The translations under genes were made by a program, and so were the position numbers. Shown one piece after another: positions 1-5,600 of a DNA stretch of 5,656 bases (its first letter is position 1; every line of letters begins with the position of its first letter). The stretch is from the NCBI GenBank assembly GCA_937927435.1, contig CALBDW010000021.1, positions 1 to 5,656 on the forward strand. Reading direction: 5' to 3'. The notes under the pieces were generated by a model. That model made no database searches and was not told where the DNA came from. It saw nothing but the letters and a program-made list of their open reading frames with translations. This DNA is from an uncultured Bdellovibrionales bacterium (GTDB lineage: Bacteria; Bdellovibrionota; Bdellovibrionia; Bdellovibrionales; JAMPXM01).

Positions 1-140
1 TACAAACATCTTAACAAAAGTCCTGACTGCCCCCGTTAATGATGGAGACCCACTGCCTGACTAAATTCACAACAGTCGTTCATTCGATCGACACTTCGTA
101 AGTTTTACTGAAACCCGTCCGAAAAGAAGCCTCACACAAA

Positions 141-149
141 GGGGGGAAG
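141..149 (+). promoter_or_regulatory. Ribosome binding site of the beta-helix gene
   Basis: A purine run GGGGGGAAG lies just upstream of the ATG at 152. It supports that start. The reading frame upstream is open back to a TAA at 62-64 but contains no ATG, GTG or TTG, so 152 is the only sensible start. I could not identify a convincing -35/-10 pair in bases 1-140. Confidence 0.6.
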
Positions 150-151
150 TT

Positions 152-1777
152 ATGCTGAACTCCGCTTCCAACTGGCCGACGTTCAGCGTTTGGACCGCAA
201 GTTTTCTTCTACTCTCGTTCGCCCAGTCCGCCTTAGCCGGTACGGGTGGCACCGCAGCTTGCAGCCAAAGCAAGCTCGCCGAAATTTTAGCGCCCGCTAC
301 TGAAAGTGCGAGCACTGTCCTGGTCAACTGTTCCGCGGTCCTTCCTCGAGGACAAGTAATTACAAAACGCCTGATATTCCGTGGGACTGAGGCAAGTGGA
401 GCCTATTTCGATTGCAATGGCGCTATTCTGGACGGAACCGGCCTGAATTACGGCAAAGATATGATCGAGGTTCGTTCTCAAAAAGTGCAGAAAAACGGGA
501 TCGTATCCTGGTCGCGGCCGACGGACATCACCATTAAAAACTGTACGGTTCATGGCTCCGTACGCATTTACGGAATGTCAACCAACGGAGAGGGAGCGGA
601 TCTCCGAGCTTCTTCCGTCTTGGATGAAGGGCATACCCAACGAGCGCAAAACGCCGCCCCCACACGCATCACTTTGGATCAAATGACAATCACGGGACAT
701 TCGCGTATTCCGTTCTATATTTCTCCGGGTGTAACTTACGTGACGTTGACCAATTCGGTTATTAACGGCCAGTCGTCGAGTGTCGCGGTCTACTTGGACG
801 CCGAGAGCGGCTACAACCTGATCAAGAACAACTACATCCACACAAAAACATCGCGGGAAATGGTTGCCATCGACGGTTCGGCCCACAATAAAATTATCGG
901 CAACCGTTTTTCCTCGCTGGATAAAGGCGGCCTCTACCTTTACCGCAACTGCGGAGAAGGCGGAACGGTTCGCCATCAGACGCCGAGCCATAATCACATC
1001 ATCAATAACATCTTCTATTACAATAACTATAACGGCAGTAACCCCGCGATTTGGGTAGCTTCCCGGAACGGCAATCGCACCTACTGCAACGCCGACGCCG
1101 GCTACCCGTTCGGCAGCAGCGTGAACGACAAGGATCTAGCTCGCCATAATGTGATCGCCCAAAACCAGTTCCATAAACATTCCGTTGATAAAATCGTGCG
1201 GGTGAACGAGTCCCCCAACTACATTCTGGAAAACGAAACCGTTTCCGCAGAAAAAAAACGGCCTTCGGGCTGTTACCTCAAATCCGCCTACCCGTCCGAA
1301 CTGTTGTTACATGGGCAGTCGACACAAATTTTTTCGTCAAATGGTTCTATTACCTGCAAAGAAACCAAGTACACTTGTAACGATGGCCTCCTGACGTCGG
1401 CTAAAGCCAGCTGCCAGGCGGTGACGATTAAGACCAAGACCTTTGAATGCCAAATCACAGATTCCAATAAGGGCTGCCAGGGCACGGTCCGCTGCGATTC
1501 CGGACAGAAGATCATCCGCGTGCGCGCGGCCTGCAATCTGGAACAAGGCCGGGTGCCTGCCTCGTTTCTGAACACGGTTCCGTTGAACGAGGTCTCGGTG
1601 CAGAGAGCTTCCGATAACGTTAACGATGGACTTTGCCAAGCCGGCAATACGTCCATCCGCTCGGGAAGCGCTTCGGCCCAATCCGCTTTAGGATTGCCCT
1701 CCCTAAGCTATTCTTGCCGTGAATACGACAAAAACGGCGGGGATTGCCACATCATCGGTCAAATCTTTTGTCTGTAG
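152..1777 (+). CDS. Secreted right-handed parallel beta-helix protein with cysteine-rich C-terminal region
   Basis: 541 residues. The N-terminus has a hydrophobic stretch (about residues 11-28) ending in SALA|G, a good signal peptidase I site after residue 29, so the protein should leave the cytoplasm by Sec. The n-region oddly has no Lys or Arg. Residues about 60-365 contain repeating short strands of the NosD/pectate-lyase type: YNLIKNNYIH (221-230), HNKIIGNRF (245-253), HNHIINNIF (280-288), RHNVIAQNQF (331-340). This N-x-I-x-x-N periodicity is typical of right-handed beta-helix solenoids. From about residue 374 the style changes: twelve cysteines (374, 402, 409, 421, 433, 442, 448, 461, 495, 522, 532, 540) suggest a disulfide-stabilised extracellular module that I do not recognise. 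Beta-helix proteins are often polysaccharide lyases, hydrolases or adhesins; I see no assignable catalytic motif, so substrate and activity are unknown. It appears monocistronic, with its own terminator directly downstream. Confidence 0.85.
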   Translation: MLNSASNWPTFSVWTASFLLLSFAQSALAGTGGTAACSQSKLAEILAPATESASTVLVNCSAVLPRGQVITKRLIFRGTEASGAYFDCNGAILDGTGLNYGKDMIEVRSQKVQKNGIVSWSRPTDITIKNCTVHGSVRIYGMSTNGEGADLRASSVLDEGHTQRAQNAAPTRITLDQMTITGHSRIPFYISPGVTYVTLTNSVINGQSSSVAVYLDAESGYNLIKNNYIHTKTSREMVAIDGSAHNKIIGNRFSSLDKGGLYLYRNCGEGGTVRHQTPSHNHIINNIFYYNNYNGSNPAIWVASRNGNRTYCNADAGYPFGSSVNDKDLARHNVIAQNQFHKHSVDKIVRVNESPNYILENETVSAEKKRPSGCYLKSAYPSELLLHGQSTQIFSSNGSITCKETKYTCNDGLLTSAKASCQAVTIKTKTFECQITDSNKGCQGTVRCDSGQKIIRVRAACNLEQGRVPASFLNTVPLNEVSVQRASDNVNDGLCQAGNTSIRSGSASAQSALGLPSLSYSCREYDKNGGDCHIIGQIFCL

Positions 1778-1788
1778 CAAAATAGGAA

Positions 1789-1815
1789 GGCAAGGACGCT
1801 CGTCCTTGCCTCTTT
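1789..1815 (+). terminator. Rho-independent terminator of the beta-helix gene
   Basis: A perfect inverted repeat GGCAAGGAC / GTCCTTGCC with a GCTC tetraloop (stem 1789-1797, 1802-1810) is followed at once by TCTTTT. It begins 11 bases after the stop codon at 1777. Stem, loop size and U-tract are all as expected for an intrinsic terminator on the + strand. Confidence 0.92.
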
Positions 1816-1984
1816 TCATCTCAGCACTGACCGACGTGCCTTAAACTTTTTAACTCGATCGCCTCGTCGCACTTTTCAGCCATCCTGAGAGCCGAAACCG
1901 ATGGAAACCTTCGTTTTGAATGTCAGGCGCAAGCCATTACGAGCGCTGTAAGACTCCCATTTGAACCACTGAAAAAATCGGATG
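1816..1984. other. Intergenic stretch between convergent genes, no gene seen
   Basis: These 169 bases separate the beta-helix terminator from the stop codon of the LysE-type gene. Only very short ORFs without ribosome binding sites occur. On the reverse strand a T6 run (complement of 1973-1978) follows the LysE stop by a few bases, but there is no stable hairpin in front of it, so I do not call a terminator for the reverse operon. Confidence 0.5.
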
Positions 1985-2605
1985 CTACCCTAGGATCAAC
2001 CGTGCCGCCAAACCAACGAAGATAAGGGCGGTCATATAACTCATAGTTTTCAAAGCGTTCTCCGACCTTGTGAGGCGCGTTCCAATCCAGCCGGCCGCGA
2101 GCGCGACGATAGAAAAAACCAAGATCGTCGCGACAATGAAGACGAGTCCCCATACCGCCAGCTGCACCCCTACTTGTCCGAGAGACGCGTCAACGAATTG
2201 CGGAAGAAACGCTAAGAAGAAGAGCAAGACCTTGGGGTTCGTTACGTTCATGATGACGCCGCGAAAGTAAAGGCTCCTTAGCGGAATCGGCTCTCGCTCC
2301 GACGAAATCGAGGTCGACTTCCGGGCGGAACGAAACGAAGCCCATCCCAGATAAAGCAAATACGCGCCCCCGAGAAATTTCAAAACCGTAAAAGCCTTCG
2401 GCGAGGTTTGAAAGAGCGTTGCCACCCCCAAAACGACCGCCAGCGTGTGAACCAATAGCCCGCTGCAAAGTCCGAGCGTAATGACAAGCCCAGCACGAGC
2501 CCCTTGGATAATCGATTGCGATAAGACGAAGAAGTTATCCGGCCCCGGAGCGACCGCCAATAGAACCGAAGCCCCGAAAAACGCCGCGAGATGACCGAAA
2601 CTCAT
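1985..2605 (-). CDS. LysE/RhtB-family amino-acid (or small metabolite) exporter
   Basis: 206 residues from the ATG at 2605-2603, the usual length for this family. The protein is very hydrophobic, with about five to six membrane segments (roughly residues 5-27, 38-65, 70-90, 113-138, 147-172, 186-205), and lies in the inner membrane. Two family hallmarks are visible: the N-terminal APGPDNFFV (19-27) and the central NVTNPKVLLFFLAFLPQF (120-137). Known members export lysine, arginine, threonine, homoserine or related compounds by proton antiport; the substrate here cannot be read from sequence. The frame runs open upstream to 2785, but that extension is charged, unlike the family, and overlaps the upstream dioxygenase gene, so 2605 is the right start. 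The start overlaps the dioxygenase stop as TAATG with no good Shine-Dalgarno site, implying translation coupled to the upstream gene. Confidence 0.92.
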   Translation of the reverse strand: MSFGHLAAFFGASVLLAVAPGPDNFFVLSQSIIQGARAGLVITLGLCSGLLVHTLAVVLGVATLFQTSPKAFTVLKFLGGAYLLYLGWASFRSARKSTSISSEREPIPLRSLYFRGVIMNVTNPKVLLFFLAFLPQFVDASLGQVGVQLAVWGLVFIVATILVFSIVALAAGWIGTRLTRSENALKTMSYMTALIFVGLAARLILG

Positions 2606-3414
2606 TATCCGAACCGGAAACTCGACACCGAAAGGCCGCCCATAAAATCGTCTTCGTGATAAACGGTTTCTCCCTTTTCGCTTTCCGCCGCGCCGACCGC
2701 AACCATAAGCGGGATCAAATGATCTTCCCTCGGATGAGCGATTCGCGCGGCGGGCGCTTTTTCCCACGCGATCAATCGCCGCCACCGTTCGTTCGGTTCG
2801 CTCTCAACTAAAGTTTCTTGCAGCCAAGAATCAAAGGCCCGCGACGGTTGGGCGGCTCTCGCGTCAAAAAGTCTCAGGTTATGATAACTCAGACCGCTTC
2901 CCATAATGCGAACGCCTTCGTCGCGAAGCGGGGAAAGCGCACGGCCTATCCGTAAATGCGCTTCCGGGTCGTAGTCGGAGCGGATCGAAAGCTGAACGAT
3001 CGGCATATCCGCATTCGGATATGTTACCGCCAGACGAACGAAGGTACCGTGATCGAAGCCACGTTCGTAGTCGAGATGCGCTTTGAATCCGGCCTTCGAG
3101 ATAAGTTCGCGCACTTTCTCAGCCAATTCCGGTGCCCCGGGTGCCGGGTATTTGACGTAATAAGTATGTTCGGGGAATCCGTAATAATCGTAAACCATCG
3201 GCGGATTCGGGTTCGCCATGACGGCGAAATCGTTATCCTCCCAATGACCGGAAATCATCAGGATCGCTTTCGGCTTCGACGGCAATTCCCGAGGGAACTC
3301 CAGAAGCCATTGCTCAAGATTCGCGAATGCCTTGCGGAATTCGCCTTCCATAAAAGCCCATGGACCGCCGCCATGAGAAATGAAGTACGTCGGCATTCGG
3401 CTGGCGTGAAGCAC
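2605..3414 (-). CDS. DODA/LigB-type extradiol ring-cleavage dioxygenase (YgiD-like)
   Basis: 269 residues, close to E. coli YgiD (4,5-DOPA extradiol dioxygenase) in length and motif order. Residues visible: N-terminal SHGGGP with His14; SGHWE with His57; GFDHGTF with His122; GSGLSYHN with His178; and the family signature HPREDHLIPL with His227 and His232. In this class-III family, histidines at the first, second and last of these sites hold a divalent metal (zinc or ferrous iron), and another acts as acid/base during O2-dependent cleavage of a catechol ring. Which catechol is used here is unknown; DOPA is only the reference substrate. The protein is soluble with no signal peptide. The start is GTG at 3414, chosen because GGAGGGG lies just upstream; the next ATG (3396) has no such site. 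It overlaps the downstream LysE-type exporter by one base (TAATG), so the two form an operon. Confidence 0.9.
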   Translation of the reverse strand: MLHASRMPTYFISHGGGPWAFMEGEFRKAFANLEQWLLEFPRELPSKPKAILMISGHWEDNDFAVMANPNPPMVYDYYGFPEHTYYVKYPAPGAPELAEKVRELISKAGFKAHLDYERGFDHGTFVRLAVTYPNADMPIVQLSIRSDYDPEAHLRIGRALSPLRDEGVRIMGSGLSYHNLRLFDARAAQPSRAFDSWLQETLVESEPNERWRRLIAWEKAPAARIAHPREDHLIPLMVAVGAAESEKGETVYHEDDFMGGLSVSSFRFG

Positions 3415-3416
3415 GT

Positions 3417-3423
3417 CCCCTCC
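3417..3423 (-). promoter_or_regulatory. Ribosome binding site deciding the GTG start of the dioxygenase
   Basis: On the reverse strand GGAGGGG stands immediately before GTG at 3414, with the GGAG core five bases away. The alternative ATG at 3396 would be about 20 bases from it, too far, so GTG is preferred. Confidence 0.55.
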
Positions 3424-3496
3424 GTTTTTGTCATCATATCATCGAAATATTGAGCCAAATTCAAGCAATTGTCCCCGATCTTCGCGAACCTGAAGC

Positions 3497-3504
3497 GGAG
3501 GGAG
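3497..3504 (+). promoter_or_regulatory. Ribosome binding site deciding the ATG start of the hydrolase
   Basis: GGAGGGAG lies five bases before ATG 3510. A longer reading with a TTG start at 3450 exists, but that start has no ribosome binding site and the extra 20 residues show no family feature, so 3510 is chosen. Confidence 0.7.
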
Positions 3505-3509
3505 TCGCC

Positions 3510-4268
3510 ATGTCCATGTACGAACGAGGGGTCTTAAGCGCCCCTGCCCCACAGAGTCCGCTAGAGCGCTCGGCTCAGAAAGGATTAAGGCAACTCGGTT
3601 TGGAAGACGGCCGCGACGGCCTCCTTTACATTCCTCAGTCTTACCAAAGCCACTGCAAAGCGCCGATGATCGTGATGCTCCACGGGGCCGGGGCAAACGC
3701 GCGAAGCTCCGTTTTGTTCCTGCAGACCTTGGCCGAGCGGACGGGCTTCATTATTCTGGCTCCCGACTCGCGAGGCCCAACTTGGGACGTCATTACGGAA
3801 AACTACGGCCCCGACGTCGAATTCCTCGACCACGCCCTGATCAATGTTTTTTCCCTCTACCCAATCGACAGAAACCGCTTGGCGATCGCCGGATTCTCCG
3901 ACGGGGCGACCTATGCCCTCTCCCTCGGCCTTACAAATGGAGATCTGTTTTCTCACATCATCGCGTTTTCGCCCGCTTTCATGGTGCCAGGACAATTACG
4001 TGGTTCCCCCTCAATCTATCTTTCTCACGGAGTGTGGGACCGCGTTTTGCCGATCGACCATTGCAGCCGACGAATCGCGCAGGCCCTCGTTAGCGCCGGA
4101 TATAACGTGAAATATCGCGAGTATGGCGGAGTTCATGTGATTCCCAGCTCGATCGCCCGCGAGGCCGTGATTTGGTTTCTGGGCCCTGAAGAACAGAACC
4201 GCGCATTCAAATCGATCATTCCCGATGGGCTTCCGGAAATTGAATGCGAAGCTCCGCACATTTTATGA
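3510..4268 (+). CDS. Alpha/beta-fold serine hydrolase (phospholipase/carboxylesterase or PHB-depolymerase-like)
   Basis: 252 residues from the ATG at 3510. The fold's landmarks occur in order: strand plus oxyanion-hole motif VMLHGAGAN (residues 55-63); the nucleophile elbow GFSDGA with Ser130; HGVWDRVLP with the probable acid Asp177; and GGVHVIP with the probable base His209. Spacing of Ser, Asp and His is normal for a complete enzyme. No clear signal peptide is seen, so it is probably cytoplasmic. The context around the serine (YPIDRNRLAIAGFSDGA) resembles esterases of the phospholipase/carboxylesterase and LpqC/polyhydroxybutyrate depolymerase groups, and dienelactone hydrolases are more distant relatives. 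Substrate is not predictable; a short-chain ester or lactone is the default guess. The residues after about 225 form a short extension beyond the core fold. It is divergent from the dioxygenase operon and ends 27 bases from the converging flavin-reductase-like gene. Confidence 0.88.
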   Translation: MSMYERGVLSAPAPQSPLERSAQKGLRQLGLEDGRDGLLYIPQSYQSHCKAPMIVMLHGAGANARSSVLFLQTLAERTGFIILAPDSRGPTWDVITENYGPDVEFLDHALINVFSLYPIDRNRLAIAGFSDGATYALSLGLTNGDLFSHIIAFSPAFMVPGQLRGSPSIYLSHGVWDRVLPIDHCSRRIAQALVSAGYNVKYREYGGVHVIPSSIAREAVIWFLGPEEQNRAFKSIIPDGLPEIECEAPHIL

Positions 4269-4295
4269 AAACGCCGTTGTGCACGATTTTCCCGT

Positions 4296-4868
4296 CTAGA
4301 GGTTCTCCGGTTTAAAGTCCTTACGATAGCGGCTCGTTGTCGGCCCCGAAATCATAAACAGGCCGTCTCCGCGATAATGAATGGTTTCCGGAAACTTAGG
4401 CGATACCGCCACATGCGCCTTCACCACTTCGAAGACGAACAGGTTGTACTTCTTAATAAGACTCGAATCGACGAGCCGGCATTCGAAGTTCGCAAAGCAC
4501 TCCTCGATGAGAGGAGCTTGAACCACACCTCCTTCTTGGGGCGTGAGCTTGAATTTCGAAAACTTGTCGACATCACGGCCGGAAGTATTGCCGATTCCGA
4601 CAACTATCGATGCCATATCCGCGGTCGGGACGTTGATCACGCATTCTTTGCTTTTCCGGATCATTTCAAAGCTGTAGTTCTCATCCCAGACGTAACAGCC
4701 GACGAGCGAGGGCTCGCATCCCAGGATCATGTGCCAACCCATTGTCATGATATTCCGCCGGCCCCTCCAAGCCGAACTCACCAGAATGATAGGACCGGGC
4801 TCGAGAAAACGGCGGACTTCCGAAACAGGAAAATCTTCTTTCTTATACGTTTTGCGAACGCTCTTCAT
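4296..4868 (-). CDS. Flavin reductase-like FMN-binding split-barrel protein
   Basis: 190 residues, typical size for the flavin reductase-like domain (DIM6/NTAB group). Seen in order: start of the barrel EPGPIILVSS (23-32), RNIMTMGWHMILG (38-50), PSLVGCYVWDENYSFEMIR (53-71) and KECVINVPTADM (74-85), then GNTSGRDVDKFSKF (93-106) and APLIEECFANFEC (118-130). This pattern matches the family in which GR-N-MT-GWH and P-L-G segments form the FMN pocket and ECVINVP is a core strand. Members reduce flavin with NAD(P)H, some supplying two-component monooxygenases; others have unproven roles, so the partner here is unknown. Start choice: GTG at 4874 and ATG at 4868 are both possible; ATG is preferred by codon. 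Neither has a clear Shine-Dalgarno site. It is divergent from the Spy-like gene and convergent with the hydrolase. Confidence 0.87.
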   Translation of the reverse strand: MKSVRKTYKKEDFPVSEVRRFLEPGPIILVSSAWRGRRNIMTMGWHMILGCEPSLVGCYVWDENYSFEMIRKSKECVINVPTADMASIVVGIGNTSGRDVDKFSKFKLTPQEGGVVQAPLIEECFANFECRLVDSSLIKKYNLFVFEVVKAHVAVSPKFPETIHYRGDGLFMISGPTTSRYRKDFKPENL

Positions 4869-4959
4869 ATCCACTTTATGCTAGAAGAAGACGGCGCAAA
4901 CAACATGGAATTCACGTAAAGGAATGCGGCTCCATCAAGCAATATTCTTCCGCTCTCGC

Positions 4960-4987
4960 TTGGCGATTCGTTCACGGGCTTTATAAG
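4960..4987 (+). promoter_or_regulatory. Putative sigma70 promoter of the Spy-like gene
   Basis: TTGGCG (4960-4965, four of six matches to the -35 consensus) and TATAAG (4982-4987, five of six to the -10) are separated by 16 bases. Transcription would start near 4994, giving a leader of about 42 bases before ATG 5036. This is a by-eye match; no Cpx- or RpoE-type operator was recognised. Confidence 0.45.
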
Positions 4988-5021
4988 TATTTGCCACCGG
5001 ACGGGGTGTAACATGAACGCA

Positions 5022-5030
5022 AAAGGAGGT
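5022..5030 (+). promoter_or_regulatory. Strong Shine-Dalgarno site of the Spy-like gene
   Basis: AAAGGAGGT is a near-perfect complement to the 16S rRNA 3' end and lies five bases before ATG 5036, the strongest ribosome binding site in the window. It fixes the start of this gene and suggests high translation. Confidence 0.85.
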
Positions 5031-5035
5031 GGTCC

Positions 5036-5554
5036 ATGCAAACGTTCCATCTAAGACGGTTCAGTACGGCCTTCATTTCTGCGTTCGCCGCGATCGGGCT
5101 TCTTTCAGGATTCCATCACGGTGGAAAAAAATGCGAAGAACGCTTGAATCGCGCGACCGAGGAAATCACGACAAGGCTCAACCTGGATGAAACCCAGCAA
5201 AGCAAGCTAGAGGAGGTCAAACAGGAAATTCTCAAGGTCCGTGAAGAGAGCAAGTCCGAAAGACTAAGAATCGTCAAAGAACTGAAGTCAATGATCCAGT
5301 CCGACCGCTTGGATCCGGTAAAAGCGAAACGGATCTTCATGCGCAAGCAAATGCTGGCACAAAAGAATTTCGACCGCTTGTTCAGGAAAATCCAAGAGTT
5401 CCATGCGACTCTCACCGACGAACAAAAAGCGCTTATCGCCGACAAACTCACCAAACTTGAAAATCGGATTCGCGGCTCAGATGACGAAATCGGTAACGTG
5501 GAAGAAGATATCGAGGAAATTGAGGACGTCGAAGAAGTGGACGATTTCAGATAA
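5036..5554 (+). CDS. Spy/CpxP/ZraP-like helical envelope protein with acidic tail
   Basis: 172 residues. The N-terminus has a positive stretch (HLRR, 5-8) and a hydrophobic segment (about 9-26), i.e. a signal peptide or anchor; there is no clear A-x-A cleavage site and no lipobox, so whether it is released is uncertain. The rest is predicted almost wholly helical and highly charged. Two LTxxQ-like motifs of the Spy/CpxP family occur: LNLDETQQSKLEEV (48-61, imperfect) and LTDEQKALIADKL (126-138, good). Family members are periplasmic chaperones or stress/metal sensors that form cradle-shaped dimers. Between the motifs, residues 62-120 are rich in Lys, Arg and Glu. Unusually, residues 149-170 form a strongly acidic, repetitive tail (EEDIEEIEDVEEVDD at 156-170). 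The gene is apparently monocistronic with a plausible promoter and a strong ribosome binding site. Family assignment is reasonable; exact role is not determined. Confidence 0.75.
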   Translation: MQTFHLRRFSTAFISAFAAIGLLSGFHHGGKKCEERLNRATEEITTRLNLDETQQSKLEEVKQEILKVREESKSERLRIVKELKSMIQSDRLDPVKAKRIFMRKQMLAQKNFDRLFRKIQEFHATLTDEQKALIADKLTKLENRIRGSDDEIGNVEEDIEEIEDVEEVDDFR

Positions 5555-5575
5555 CCGGATCCGGCTTTTGAAACA

Positions 5576-5600
5576 CGAGGGCTTCCGCGCGGAGCCCTCG
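5576..5600. repeat. Strong GC-rich inverted repeat after the Spy-like gene, possible terminator
   Basis: CGAGGGCT (5576-5583) and AGCCCTCG (5593-5600) are perfect inverted repeats; a G-T wobble and one further G-C pair extend the stem to about ten pairs around a five-base loop. It begins 21 bases after the stop codon at 5554, the usual place for a terminator. It has no U-tract on the + strand (TAAACTGG follows) and only TGTTTC on the other, so intrinsic termination is doubtful; it could instead protect the mRNA 3' end. Confidence 0.5.

Larger units (their letters stand above)
3415..3509. promoter_or_regulatory. Divergent intergenic region shared by dioxygenase operon and hydrolase
   Basis: These 95 bases lie between two divergent starts and must hold the promoters of both units. 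The centre (about 3425-3470) is A+T-rich, as expected for promoters. It contains nested short inverted repeats, TTGA/TCAA (3450-3453, 3461-3464) inside ATTG/CAAT (3449-3452, 3466-3469), which could be an operator. Half-sites are only four bases, and no -35/-10 pair scores well in either direction, so exact promoters are not assigned. Confidence 0.35.

Noticed and set aside
1901..1951. 16-residue ORF in the intergenic stretch after the beta-helix gene
   Set aside because: No ribosome binding site at a proper distance and no recognisable feature.
1985..2785. Longer 266-residue reading of the LysE-type gene
   Set aside because: The extra 60 N-terminal residues are Arg/Gly-rich and unlike the family, and they overlap the dioxygenase gene; the true start is the ATG at 2605.
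3450..3509. TTG start extending the hydrolase by 20 residues
   Set aside because: There is no ribosome binding site for it, whereas the ATG at 3510 has an excellent one.
4267..4291. GAAAACG / CGATTTTC inverted repeat between the convergent hydrolase and flavin-reductase-like genes, as a bidirectional terminator
   Set aside because: The stem is weak, A+T-rich and needs a bulged base; not strong enough to call.
4377..4919. 180-codon open frame on the + strand opposite the flavin reductase gene
   Set aside because: It is antisense to a clear conserved protein, has no family features and no ribosome binding site.
5013..5054. 13-residue ORF (MNAKGGGPCKRSI) overlapping the Spy-like start, as a leader peptide
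   Set aside because: It has no ribosome binding site of its own and contains the Shine-Dalgarno site of the real gene, so it is probably chance.
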